Source of the DNA: Apoderus coryli
Lineage: Eukaryota; Arthropoda; Insecta; Coleoptera; Attelabidae
DNA: 64,000 nucleotides
Direction of reading: 5' to 3'
Assembly (NCBI GenBank): GCA_911728435.2
Contig: OU452214.1
Span: 8,682,105-8,746,104, forward strand
A model generated the notes under the pieces. The model was given only the letters and a program-made list of their open reading frames with translations, made no database searches and had not been told where the DNA came from. Below are positions 47,165-58,667 of the stretch, one piece after another; positions within the stretch are counted from its first letter, which is position 1; every line of letters starts with the position of its first letter. A program made the position numbers and the translations under genes.

Positions 47165-47610
47165 AATAAAAAACTTATTTTTATTTAATAATAGTAATAA
47201 ATGGCCTTTATTGCAAAGAAAACAACAAAAATATACAATAACAATAAATTGAAATTACAAAATTAAATTAACAAAAAAAGAATTGAGTATAATCATAATT
47301 ACCGTAAAATAAAATTTAAATAAACAAAACAAAAACTTATTTTTATTTAATAATAATAATAAATTGCCTTTTTGCAAAGAAAACAAAAATATAAAATAAC
47401 AATAAATTGAATTTAAAAATTACAAAATTAAATTAAAGCCAAACGCATCTTTTTTATATTAAGTAACAAGAGAATTGATTATAGTCATATATTACCATAA
47501 AATAAAATTTGAATAAAAAAAACTTATTTTTATTTAATAATAATAATAAATGGCATTTATTGAAAAAAAAAAACAACAAACATAACAATAAATTGAATTT
47601 ACAAATTTTT
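47165..47610. repeat. tandem triplication of a LINE 3' tail-like unit
   Basis: Three copies (about 47165, 47336 and 47519), 165-185 bp apart, each begin AAAACTTATTTTTATTTAAT then AATAATAATAAATGGCCTTT. Read on the minus strand each resembles a LINE 3' UTR ending with an AATAAA signal and (ATT)n. The third copy is truncated. Confidence 0.7.
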
Positions 47611-48559
47611 TCTTATTTTTTTTTTCATTTTTAATTTTTTGAACAATATTTTGATTTTTTCCTATTTTCAATCAAGAATACATTAGGGTGAAACTATATA
47701 GTTCCTAGAGGTTATCGACAGGGTAAAAAAAAATTTCCCACTCATTTATTAATACTTTTAATACATTTTTCGATGTAGGAAGTAAAAAATTTATTTTTTT
47801 GATATTTTTTAAAGTTTCACTAAATACAGAGGGTTTTTTTTGTAAGTTGTGTAGTTATACAATTTAGAAACAAGGGAACTTAAAAATGTTTTCATTTATT
47901 TTCTAAGAATTTTGGGCACAGCAAAATCTAATTAATAGGAAAACGTTTGAGTTTTCTTAGTTTGTTAGAATGGTCTCATAATTTTTTTATTTATATACAG
48001 TGTGTTTCAAATGTAATTCTATTAGGTTTTCAACCCATATTTTCAGTTTTTTTAATAACCCTCAATGACTTCTGTCATAGATAAAACTACCACAAAACGA
48101 CTGGGAAATCCCGCAAGGGATTTCTTGTCAACTAATATAAAACGTGAAAGCTCTTATTCACACTAATCTTCAACGAAAACAGGATAAGGTGCGGCACGGA
48201 TTTCTGACATTCAAAACAAGTGTAAAATATGCCATGTGTTTTAATATACGTTTAAATAGTCAGCGCAGGGAAACGTTTACTTTTGTTGAGGCTTCATTGA
48301 AGGGAAACATTTTTAAAATAGTTCCCAAATCGTCACTTTTTTCATCGAAGAAATGCCATTAGAAAAGAAAACAGATTTGTGTGTTATTCTTATGGAATCT
48401 ACTCGGTTAAACGACATACCAACTAACAATGCAAAACTGCCAGACTGTTCTTGAAAATTATCGCTATCCAACACCTCGTACTTCTTATTCGCGCAATAGC
48501 TTAACTAAACGCAAATCTATTTACACCCGGCACACCCCCAGTTGCTTAATTAAACACAA

Positions 48560-48662
48560 ACTTCATTTGTTGTTGTAGTTCTGTTACTGTATTGTATTAT
48601 ATCTGGAGTTGTTTTTTTTTGTATTTTGAACTGCAAATAAACTGATTATTATTATTATTATT
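48560..48662 (+). repeat. LINE 3' end with (ATT)n tail
   Basis: CTGCAAATAAACTGATTATT followed by an ATT run. A short ORF upstream (48144-48362) shows no known motif and may be part of the same 5'-truncated element. Confidence 0.5.
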
Positions 48663-49603
48663 TCCCCCCGTTTATTTTATTTTTTCTAAAATAATTTGGT
48701 ATATGAAAAAATCCATATTTCCAATTTATATGTCATTCAATTCAATTCATTCAAATTCTGGCTATAATCAAGAAAAGATAAGAAATTCGCGAATATTACA
48801 CTTTATTTGAACAATTTTACCATAAACATATTCAAGCAGTTTCCTCAACAAATCCTACAAGACTAATAGAAAAAAAAACCCTGAACAAGACAAATTTTGG
48901 CATACGAGTTTGGGGCAGTCCTAGGATGAAGCCATTAGATTTTGGTTGAAATCGCTTAAGCCCTGTGATAGGGGTGGACACAACCACTAAATTTTCATAT
49001 ATCAGTAGGGGTCAAGTGATACAGCATTTTAAAGCATTTACGCATGTCATATATTTTTAATTATATCTTGTCGGGAAAGTTTTGGGCGCCACCACCGATT
49101 TTTTTAATTTTTTTTATATTATTGGGGTTTTTGGTTCGTAGGTATTAACATTAACGCAAAAAATCAAATAACTATGATAATATATAATTTCTCATGCAGA
49201 TTTTGTACATTTCCACAAAATACTTTTGTTTTATAATAAAAATGTTTTTCCACAATGTAAGGTAGGTAAGTAGTAGGTTTTTATACTCTTGATGTAGTTT
49301 ATGTTCTGATATCATTACATTTTATACAGACTTAGTAATTTTACGCGATCAATTATAAAATGTATTCAAGTGCCAAGTGTTTCTAAAATAGGTGGTCAAA
49401 ATTTGTGACGACTAATCATGAAAAAAACCGAAATTATAATTTTTCGAAAAGTCCTTAAGTATTTACAAAGATACAGGGTGTTAAAGTTGACTGCCTGAGG
49501 ACGATTTATTTAAAATATTTGCGAAACACGTAAAGATGAATTAATCAAATGTAGAATATTTATTCACCTAGTTAAATGTCGTAAACTGACATGAAACTGA
49601 ATA

Positions 49604-51725
49604 ATGGAATTGAAAAGGTCTTTTACACCGAACAATATTATGTTGTTTAAAAACAAAATAAATAGGGTTCAATGGCTACCATTGACGAATTCGCCTCTAC
49701 ATTGTAATAATTTGTTCAATAATTTTTATGAAACAATTTTAGATATTTTCAATTCTGCTTTCCCATTATTGCTTAAGACGCCACAACGCACTAAACATAC
49801 TAAACCGTGGATAAATCGGGAACTTCGTGAGCTGTCTAAGACTGTTAGAGAGATGGCGGTGCTAAATAAAAGAATAAAAAACAACTTTTATACACAGAAA
49901 TACAAAGAACTAAAAAAATATACAGCCACAAATTTAAGATTGCCAAAAAGTTCTATAACGACGGCCGAATCACCCGGGCTGATAACATGAGCAGGGAATG
50001 TTGGACGATAATTAACGAAAAGCGAAATCCTGGTAAAAGTACTAATAGAAAGATTATTCGAGAAGTTTTTGATGCCTCTCAACATTTAAAGACAACACCC
50101 GCCGATATTGCAAATACTTTTAGTGATTATTTTATTAGTTTCTCTAGGAAATCTGATTCGGTTGACTTGAAAAAACCAACTCCCATAAATGTTACTTTAA
50201 GATCTTTTTATCTTTTCCCTACTACGGTTGACGAAGTTATTAGAGTTGCCAGAAAGGTTTGTAGGAAAAAATCAAGTGGTACAGAAAACATTCCAGGTCA
50301 TGTGGTATTGAGTATTATTGAAATAATTGCAGAACCTCTATACGCGATCATTAATAAGAGTTTTGAGGAAGGTGTTTTTCCAGAGTGCCTTAAAACATCA
50401 AAAATAGTTCCTATTTATAAACAAAAAGGTGATGCAAAAGATACAAATAATTACAGACCGTTGGCACTACAAAGTCAATTTAGTAAAATATTTGAGTGCT
50501 TATATAACATGAGACTTAATAATTCTCTTGCAACCAGAATGGATTCAGGATCGGTCGATCAACAGAAACAGCTCTTAATCAGGCTTTGGACAACCTATAC
50601 CAGTCACTCAATAATAAGGAAATAGCTCTTGGCCTTTTCTTTGATTTAAGCAAGGCGTTTGATTCCATAAGCCATGATCTTTTGTTTCTGAAACTGAATG
50701 CTGTTGGTATAAAAGGAACAGCGGCCGCATGGATACGTAGCTATCTTACACAGCGTACACAGGTGGTTGAAATTGCGGGTGTCCGTTCGAGGTCCGAGAT
50801 CGTGAGCAGTGGCGTGTCGCAGGGCTCCTGTCTCTCACCTACCTTGTTCAATGTTTTTATTGACGATATCTCTGAAGTTCTGGGTATTTTTGGATATCCC
50901 ATTCTTTATGCAGACGATACTAGTGTTTTCGTTTCACCCAAGGATGAAGCAGGGTTCGTTCAGGCTGCCAACGTGGTGACTGGGGCGATGTCTCGGTGGT
51001 GTGTGCATAACGGACTTACCCTTAATGCATTAAAAACGGTTGCTCTGCCTATATCTATAGCAAACAACACCAGCAATAAGAGTTATCTGATACGTATAGG
51101 AGGTGAGTCTATAAGGAATGTGAGTAATACCAAATTTCTGGGAGTGTATACAGACAGCAAACTCATCTGGGACATACATATTGACACCATACTACCAAAA
51201 GTCAGTAGCTGTGTGTTTTTGATAAAGAATATTAGAGGTACTGTATCAACTAGCATTCTTAAAATGATATACTTCGGCTTAGTCCAGTCTACTTTGGCAT
51301 ATGGAATCAGATTTTGGGGAGGAGCCGGTGGATCAACTAGAGTATTCGGGGCCCAAAAAAAGGTTATAAGAGCAATACAAAAAATTCCTCAGACAGCATC
51401 ATGTAGGGAACATTTTGTGAATTTGAAAATAATGACTTTTCCTTGCCTCTACATGTACGCACTCATAATTCAGATCAAAAAACAAAGTGAATCGTTGCTT
51501 AAAAGAGAAGATGTTCACAATTATGGAACTAGAAACAAAAATAACGTGGTTTTGCCATTTTCTAGACTAAGTATTGGTCAGAAAAATCCTAACTATATCG
51601 GCGTAAAGTGTTCTAATAAGATTCTGAAAATTAACAAATTTAAAAACCTAACATTTAGGAGATTTAAGCTGGAGTTGAGAAATTATTTTGTGGATAAATG
51701 TTTTTATTCTGTGGATGAATTATAA
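49604..51725 (+). pseudogene. Jockey-like reverse transcriptase, two frameshifts
   Basis: Frames 49604-49990, 49987-50625 and 50586-51725 form one protein. The endonuclease is absent. Blocks in order: PWINRELRELSKTVREMAVL; SRECWTIINEKRNPGKST; ECLKTSKIVPIYKQKGDA; NYRPLALQSQFSKIFE; QNGFRIGRSTETALNQALDN (just after the second frameshift, near 50535); LFFDLSKAFDSISHDLL; GVSQGSCLSPTLFNVFIDDI; YADD (50907-50918); and KFLGVYTDSKLIWDIHI. Both catalytic Asp boxes remain. The first frameshift is near 49935. The stop overlaps the start of the 51721 palindrome. Confidence 0.85.
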
Positions 51726-52025
51726 CCTAACTTTTTTTTCTTGTGACTTTTATTCCATTTGTGTCAAATATGTGATGAAATGAAGTTTTCTACATAAAAA
51801 AGGCATACTTGTTCTTTCTCGAAAAACTTAAAGGTTATCGAGAAATTCGGGTTTGAAAATTTTAATCAGTTTTGTCCTAAAATTTTCAAACTCGAATTTC
51901 TCGAAAACCTTTAAGTTTTTCGAGAAAAAACAAGTATGCCTTTTTTATGTAGAAAACTTCATTTCATCACATTTTTCACACAAATGAAATAAAAGTCACA
52001 AGAAAAAAAAGTTAGGTTATAATTA
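51721..52025. repeat. 300-bp palindrome at the LINE 3' end
   Basis: TATAACCTAACTTTTTTTTC runs inward to a short centre (TCAGTTTTGTCCTA) and returns inverted, ending GAAAAAAAAGTTAGGTTATA. Arms of about 145 bp are nearly perfect. The last codons of the RT ORF lie at its edge. Confidence 0.85.
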
Positions 52026-52310
52026 AGGCAAGGCCCCCCCCGTTTACCCACCTATGGTCATCCTTTATTATTCACTTTCATGTCAGTTTACGACATTTAA
52101 CTAGGTGAATAAATATGCTACATTTGATTATTGCATCTTTACTCGTTTCGAAAATATTTCAAATAAATCGTCCTCAGGCAGTCATCTTTAACACCCTGTA
52201 TCTTTGTAAATAACGACTTTTCGAAAATTTACAATTTAGGTTTTTTTCATGATTAGACGTCCCCAATTCGCTCACAAATTTTGACCACCTATTTTAGAAA
52301 CACCTTGTAT

Positions 52311-52418
52311 ATAACCACTGATGATGAGATTCACAATTCTCGAAACATGTATGGTGTTTGACGATTCAATTATATGAAGTGTATATTGTGGAGTAGACGT
52401 TTTTTATTCATATTAAAA
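52311..52418 (+). ncRNA. hammerhead-like motif plus conserved 3' segment
   Basis: ACCA, CTGATGA (52318-52324), extra T, stem II GAGA/TCTC, GAAA, palindromic ACATGT, A, TGGT closing a 4-bp stem I. It is followed after about 40 bases by TGTGGAGTAGACGTTTTTTA, a block found 3' of the motifs at 2086, 10511 and 11407 as well. Directly abuts the outer arm of the fold-back. Confidence 0.6.
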
Positions 52419-52735
52419 TATTATGTTAAGTGGTTTTTGAGTTATCGTGGATACAGACAGACACACACAGACAGACATTAGGTATTTTAAAACTACTGAT
52501 TTACTTACGTATAAAATACCGAAAATACCTACTTAAGTACGTATTTAAAAAAACAATTTTGTTAATCAAACTTATAGGTACCCCCTACTTATTATTAAAT
52601 GATATGAAGAGGTAAAAAGTGGGTAACACTAACATTTTGGCTTCACTTTACTGCCAAATTGTAAAGTACCTACTCATTTTCACTCTTAAACCTATGTTCA
52701 TATTATAATTAAATGCAAAATGTTTCTTCACTTAC

Positions 52736-53460
52736 CTTTCATCAGAGTCATCCGAAGTGGTGGCTAATTCCATATTATACTTTCGATTTCTTTCATTGGA
52801 CGCCAATTCTTTTGCTTTTTTAGTAGTAGTTTTAATTTTATTCACAGTGTTTTTAATATTACGAGAATCTGAACGTCGTAATTTAATATATAACTCTTTT
52901 TTAGAACACCTTAATTTAGTATCTCTATTTGTACGAGATTGTCCTAATTCCATACACTCTCTCTTTCTTCTAGACACATTTAAGTCATGTTCAACAGTTC
53001 CTTGAACTTCATTGGACGCTGATTGTTTAGCCTTTTCAATTTTACGAATATCTAAACGTTTTAATTTAACATATAACTGTTTTTCAAAACGCTCTAATTC
53101 AAAAACTTGATTATCTGAATTATCACCAATATTACTTAACTCGTCGTTAGTTTTATCACTAAGATTAGTTTCTGAGTCCTCCAATTTGAAGTCTTCAGTA
53201 TCAATAAAAAACTCGTTATTACAATTCTCTGCAGGTGTTGCACAGTCAGTTTCCAATCCACCGTTTATGTCTCTTTCGGTGATTTCAACTATAGGGAGTT
53301 CCTCTTTAATTGTAATGTTTTCATTATTAAAGATTTCACCGTATTTCTTTACAGTGTTAGTTAGTTCTTGATAGTGATCAATTATTGTGGTCGAATCATC
53401 AGCTGGAAATGTAGTTTCCTCACCAGTAATATTAAGTATTAATTCTCCAACGGTCTCCAT
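52736..53460 (-). CDS. C2H2 zinc-finger protein gene 2, exon 1 (acidic N-terminal region)
   Basis: Encodes 241 residues plus AG, starting METVGELILNITGEETTFPA. The peptide is acidic (for example NITIKEELPIVEITERD) in its first half and rich in Lys/Arg in the second (VKLKRLDIRKIEKAKQ and a related repeat IKLRRSDSRNIKNTV). The exon ends GATGAAAG|GTAAG (52736/52735), phase 2. Exon 2 at 44171 supplies T, forming Ser. The same phase and junction codon occur in gene 1. The 8.6 kb intron holds many mobile elements. Confidence 0.8.
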
Positions 53461-53659
53461 CAGGATATTTATATTAAATTTAGGAATAGAATATTAAATA
53501 GAAAGTATTATTTTTGTTAATATTACCATAGACAATTGTTTATAATAGTAATATTATAACATATCACAATAATATTATGATTTGATGACATGACAGTTCT
53601 TCTTCTTTCTTTTGGCCACTAGCTTCATTAACCATTCTCCCAGACACAGACAGTCATAT

Positions 53660-53830
53660 GAATAGTACGTAACTGGAAGCGATGCGCAACACATCAAAAT
53701 TGAGACATGTAGAGATAACACCATGGACGGGATGCGTTCTCTGTCTACCACACTGAGTAAACGGAGAAATCGAGCAGGTTTTTTAAGAAGTATACTATTT
53801 GCAATATTAATCACTTATATTGCTTACTTT
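53660..53830. repeat. dispersed repeat containing an empty hAT target site
   Basis: Shares with 57725-57860 the run TACGTAAC, GCGCAACAC, TGAGACATGTAGAG, GTAAACGGAGAAATCGAGCA and ACTATTTGCAATATTAAT. Here TACGTAAC (about 53667-53674) is single and uninterrupted, whereas at 56915-57732 it flanks an inserted element. Confidence 0.75.
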
Positions 53831-54342
53831 TGATAAATGGTTCACTGGAGTTATTTTGGTAAATACTTACATACCAATAAATAAATACATGTACCTATGA
53901 TATTCTTTGGAAATAAGAAAAGTGAGAAAGTATATTCGGAAATGGTATGTATAATTACTTAAATCAGAGATTGGGGAAAAATGATAAATAATTCGAGGAT
54001 TTTAATTTTATTTGCTAAACAAACAGCAACTTTTATTATTATTAAAGTAGTCTTTACAATTTTTAGTGAATAATAACAACTTGCATCTTACATTAAAATA
54101 TAATTTCAATTGACAGTAGTGAAGTTTATTTGACATTACATTGAAACCTAAGTAGATATAATATAAACGAAGTAGATACAGTCATATGGTTTCCTAACAC
54201 ATACATGTGGCGCCTCTAGTGACGACTGAAACACTTATCTTAATAAAACGTAAATATCCAACAAAAAATGCGAGAATAAGTAAATATTTCTAACCTAAAA
54301 AAACTTTAAATTAAGTGCACAACATAAAAATCGAAATTAGAA
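53831..54342. other. no gene seen
   Basis: AT-rich flank between the repeat and the coiled-coil exon; no motif recognised. Confidence 0.35.
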
Positions 54343-54546
54343 TTAACCTTCAAAATAATTCTGACGTAAGGTATATAAGTTGGCATTGCTATACCCACTT
54401 TGAGAAATCTCTTTAATTGAATCTTTCATGTTTAGTATTTGTAGATCTTTCCTTTTTATCTTCTGCTTCAATGTTTTAATTGTTCTTCTTAAATTAAGAA
54501 GTTTATTTCCCAGTGCTGTTTCTATGGTTTGAGTTTGATGATCCAC
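54343..54546 (-). pseudogene. THAP/P-element-type coiled-coil exon
   Basis: Reads LGNKLLNLRRTIKTLKQKIK then RKDLQILNMKDSIKEI and LYTLRQNYFEG. THAP9 and P-element-like proteins have just such a Lys/Leu coiled coil after the THAP domain. A splice donor GAAG|GTTAAT follows. Upstream sequence needs a stop to be bypassed, so it is probably a remnant. Confidence 0.5.
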
Positions 54547-54844
54547 AAATTAGGGTCTACAATGATGTCCATATGACTCATGCACGGTCCAACAGTTGCT
54601 TCTTTATCTTTTATCTTAAAAAATATATATTCTAATTTATTATACCTAATATAGCTTGTAAAAACTTTACAAGATTTCTTCGCGCTTGTTTCCATCAGCC
54701 TTCATCAGATTGTTTGCATCAGAAAATAACGCTGAATAAAAGAACACACCCATTCAAAGGTTCGTTCCAGTCGGCAGTAACATTACCATAATATTATCGC
54801 AGGTAAGGATGTAATGCGACTGTGCGAACGAAAACTTGGAGCTA

Positions 54845-56825
54845 ACGTAAAAAGCATACGTTAATTTCCTTTTGTGCCGAGCCAATGGGAATCTTCGTGC
54901 GCGCGTCTGCTTGTCGTAAGCCGGGTTTATACAGCATAAACATAAATATAGGCATATAATCATAAAAGTTGAATGCATAATGCATTGTAATCATACAGAA
55001 GCTATTTATACGAGAATTATAACTTTAAAAAATATACCTAGTCGTGAAAAATAACAAATTATAATGTCCAATATCATACAAAATGCAAAATTAGATTTAA
55101 GAAATTCAGCTGTGCTCTCTAAAACTCAAAATTAGATATAAATATGCTTATATTTTATTGTTTAAACTAATTAAATAATTATATACATGAATATGCATGA
55201 AATGAAACGTCGTCTACTCCACAAAATTCTTTATATATATATGTTCAACTCAGAACATTATAAGGGTCATACATGTTTCAAGACTTAAGAAAACCATCGA
55301 ATTAAACATCTATATAATCTAAAACAGACTTATGCTAATGAGATATACTATTCTTGAATGTAGAAGGTTTGTGAATCTTACCATTTCGTGGGAAAAATTT
55401 TTAAATATAATTATTAACACTATGACTAAGACATTAATTTGTATCAAAAGTTTTCATCATTGAGATGCATTGGTATAATAGTTTCTTCTTATATATCATA
55501 TTAATTTGATCAGAAAATAATTGAACAGGATATAACTTAAATTTGTGTTCAGCACGAGGTAATTAAAATGGTTAATTGAAATTATAATATGTCACAATTT
55601 GGAGGTAAATATTGACGATTTCATCTTCCTAAGTAAGGTCGAAGCTAAATCGCACATCGATCACTGAGTAAATTTATTATAAAGGAACGTTAGACGTGTT
55701 GAATAGATATTAGATGGTAATTAGGTTACAGGGAATATTTGTACTTAGGGGTCACAAAAGGTGTTCTCGGTTTATGATCTGAATATATATCACAAGTCAC
55801 GCAAATAAAGATGTAAATTGGCGTTTCATGTCGTTCGTGTCTCATCCTATAGGTCGTGGCACTGAGGAGGTGTACATCAGTAGATGTTAGAAGATATGGT
55901 AAACATGTATCTGTAGAATGTCGTATTGTATGCAACTATAATATGTGGAATAAATCAAATATTGTGGACTTTTAATGTCATATGTAATTCATAATTGAGG
56001 TTAGAATTTGTATCTAATACAATTAATGTTTAGGGGACATAACTTATTTATCATTCATTCAACGCAAATGACAACAAACAATTATACATATGCTTATGTC
56101 GTATAAACCGTGATCTATGTTTGGAATTAAGTCAAGGAAAATACACTTTCGTTTTTGAATGGTTATTCAAAGTATTGATAATATTTCAGATGTAAATTAA
56201 AATACATTTACACTGGAAGTATTAGGATCAAATAAGGAAGAGCAGAAATAAAAGACACTGAAATAATACAAAAATTCCAAATCCCAAAAACTATATTTAT
56301 TCAAAGTAAAATAATTGAACTCTCAAAAAATATAATATGAATGATAGCCAGTTATAAAGCAAAACTATAATAATATAAAAACATAAACGAAAGTATACCA
56401 ACAATTAATAATAATTATATAAATTAAATTTTATATTAATATATTAATAATATAAATATTAATATAAAATTTAATTTATATATATATAGAATATACAGAA
56501 TCCCTTGTCAACCGAAAAGTAAGCATACCCTGTAGTTTCTGATTCTATAATGTAATACTATTCGTAACTACAACTCAAAAAATTATTATTAGATTATCAT
56601 TTTATATTATAGCTAAAAAGAATTGCTGTTATAAACGATTTTTTTTTTTGCTTTTTATCTATAGTAGCAGATGCAGAGCATTAGCTTATTGCAAATATTA
56701 CATAAAACATCACAACAAAGCGACGCGCACGCCACCGATATTCGACGGTAACCTAGGTAAACACGACCCAACGTTCCCATTGGCTCGGCACAAAAAGAAA
56801 TTAACGTATGCTAACGTAAAACTGT
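54845..56825. repeat. inverted repeat pair, possible old TIR element
   Basis: TAGCATACGTTAATTTC-type sequence with GTGCCGAGCCAATGGGAA at about 54848-54895 returns inverted at 56775-56825 (TTCCCATTGGCTCGGCAC, GAAATTAACGTATGCT). Between them is AT-rich DNA with a decayed motif at 55205-55290 (GAAACATGT and TGTGGAGTAGACGACG on the minus strand) of the hammerhead family. Confidence 0.55.
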
Positions 56826-56922
56826 AGAGAAGAAGAAATTTAAAATAACCCCCTATAACCACAGCATAAAAAATAAATTTCCCTGATCTGTGATAAAAAC
56901 AGAGAAATGTATACTACGTAAC

Positions 56923-57724
56923 TAGGGATGGCAAAATAAATAAATATATCGATATATTGAATCAAATGATATATCGAAACTATATATCGATATACTCGAT
57001 ATATCGAATGAAAAATATCGATATTTTATATATATCGATATATTTGCTATATTTTTATTTTAGAGTGGATTGTAGTTGTAAATAACCCTGAAATTTTAAA
57101 GATTCAAATAATGAAATAAAATAGTAGGTATTCATTAAAATTTATTTGCCTGAAAATACATATGCAAACGTAAGAATATTTGTTAGAAATAATTACATTA
57201 GGTTAGGTCAACTTAGAAATAATAATTTTGATAATCTATTTCCTGTTAGACGATTTCGATTTTTTGTTGTGTGCGTCGACTGCTGCGGCAACACAACAAG
57301 GACCTTTAAGTTTTAAACCTGTGTATGTAAGCTGCTTTCTTTCGCTACTAATTTCAGGATCCAAACGCGTTTGGATTCACATGTTCTTTCGCTAAAAACG
57401 CATTTTCTGATTCATCCGCACTTTAGCGCCTATCGCGATCCGGATACGTAATCCCCTTGCCTCTTTTAGGTAAACTTATCGAGCCTTCAGAAATCCAACA
57501 AATCCTGATTGATAAATCCGGATCAATAAAACTAGCGAAAGAAAGCAGCTGTAGCAGATACATTTATTTTGATAATGTACCGATATATCGTGTTGTATAT
57601 ATCGATATTTGTTTCGATATATCGAAAGAAATATATCGATTAAAATATATCGATTAAAATATATCGATATATTAAAAAAATATATCGATATTTTTAATAT
57701 ATCGATATATCGTTGGCATCCCTA
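56923..57724. mobile_element. hAT-type non-autonomous element with ATATCG-rich ends
   Basis: Exact 8-bp duplication TACGTAAC at 56915-56922 and 57725-57732. Ends TAGGGATGGCAA and TAGGGATGCCAA (inverted). Both subterminal regions are built of alternating ATATCGATAT motifs. No transposase. An 8-bp duplication and a TAGGG-type end are hallmarks of hAT. A nested 221-bp element lies inside. Confidence 0.85.
57330..57550. mobile_element. nested TIR element inside the hAT element
   Basis: AGCTGCTTTCTTTCGCTA (57330-57347) returns perfectly inverted at 57533-57550. GTA on both sides may be a 3-bp duplication. More GC-rich than the host element. Confidence 0.65.
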
Positions 57725-57732
57725 TACGTAAC

Positions 57733-58507
57733 AGGGAGGGACGCGCAACACAACAAAACTGAGGCATGTAGAGTAAACGGAGAAATCGAGCAGGTTTTTA
57801 AGTTTCTTTTAAGAAACATACTATTTGCAATATTAATTATATATATATTGCTTATCTACGTTATCTAAGTTGGCATTGCTAGCTGTGATAATGTCATGAA
57901 GGTCTTTTTCGTGACGTCATCCTAGTGAAACCGCCAATAACCGGGGTCGTGTGAATGCCAAAAGTTAAACCGTTTATAACCGGTTGTGAACTGTCAAATA
58001 TCTGTTGTATGTCAATGTAAGTTGTGCCCAAGTTGTTATTTTTTGCAAGATTTCGTTAATAATGAAATTTCTGCTTTGCAAAAACAAATTCCAAAAATAT
58101 TTATCAGATTATATAATGCAGGTTTATACCGTAAGATTATTAACCGAATTTTTTATTTGTTTCAATAGGTGAACACTTATTTATGATTTGTTTGTGATGA
58201 AAGTGAACGGCCGAATAACTTTAAGAATAAATTTGAAGCATTCATTATCGTTTTCACAACATTTTACCGTATAGGTTGTAGGCCTAAATATTATTATTGT
58301 GATGAGTGATGAGCGAGAAGTTTCTGTTGTAAAACATAAACGATTTATGTGAAATAATAATAATTTTAGAGCTACATGAGGACTATTGTATAAGAAACGG
58401 AGATTGATGATGAAGTTCAGTGATTAAGTGCGTAAATAAAGTGAAGTTAACAGTGGCCTCTTTGAACATTTGCTATTGTAGTGCTAGTGTTATTTGCATT
58501 TGTGTGT
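57733..58507. other. no gene seen apart from the shared repeat
   Basis: The first 130 bp are the repeat shared with 53660-53830. The rest is non-coding as far as I can tell. Confidence 0.35.
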
Positions 58508-58531
58508 TTTTGTTACCCTTTCGGGTTTTCA

Positions 58532-58667
58532 TGACGGAGGGGATCCACCTTGTCGTGGTCGTCGCGCTGAGTACGTTTACATTAAACAAGAAGAGTGAAC
58601 GAGGAAAACCAAGCGGCCCCCAGGAAGGTCAAAAATCATTCTATGGCATGTTAGACAGATCCGAAAG
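58532..58667 (+). CDS. possible first coding exon, unidentified
   Basis: A more GC-rich stretch opens with ATG and reads MTEGIHLVVVVALSTFT then LNKKSERGKPSGPQEGQKSF and MLDRSER, ending AAAG|GTAGGT, a good donor. No partner exon was found in the next kilobase and the peptide matches nothing I know. It could also be part of a LINE 5' end. Confidence 0.3.

Larger units (their letters stand above)
49377..52303. repeat. fold-back around a LINE: 220-bp outer arms and 150-bp inner palindrome
   Basis: Outer arms at 49377-49600 and 52075-52303 are inverted copies (GTGTTTCTAAAATAGGTGGT at the left). Between them lie a broken RT gene and a second palindrome at 51721-52025. A partial copy of the right half occurs at 39540-39890. 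The structure could be a twin-primed LINE insertion or a fold-back transposon that picked up a LINE. Confidence 0.8.

Noticed and set aside
48144..48362. 72-residue ORF MKALIHTNLQRKQDK
   Set aside because: No family match; probably part of a 5'-truncated LINE tail.
49480..49535. Further hammerhead-like words CTGAGGAC...GAAAC (also at about 39735 and 52165)
   Set aside because: Stem II cannot be drawn with more than two pairs and stem III is not palindromic; possibly ancient remnants only.
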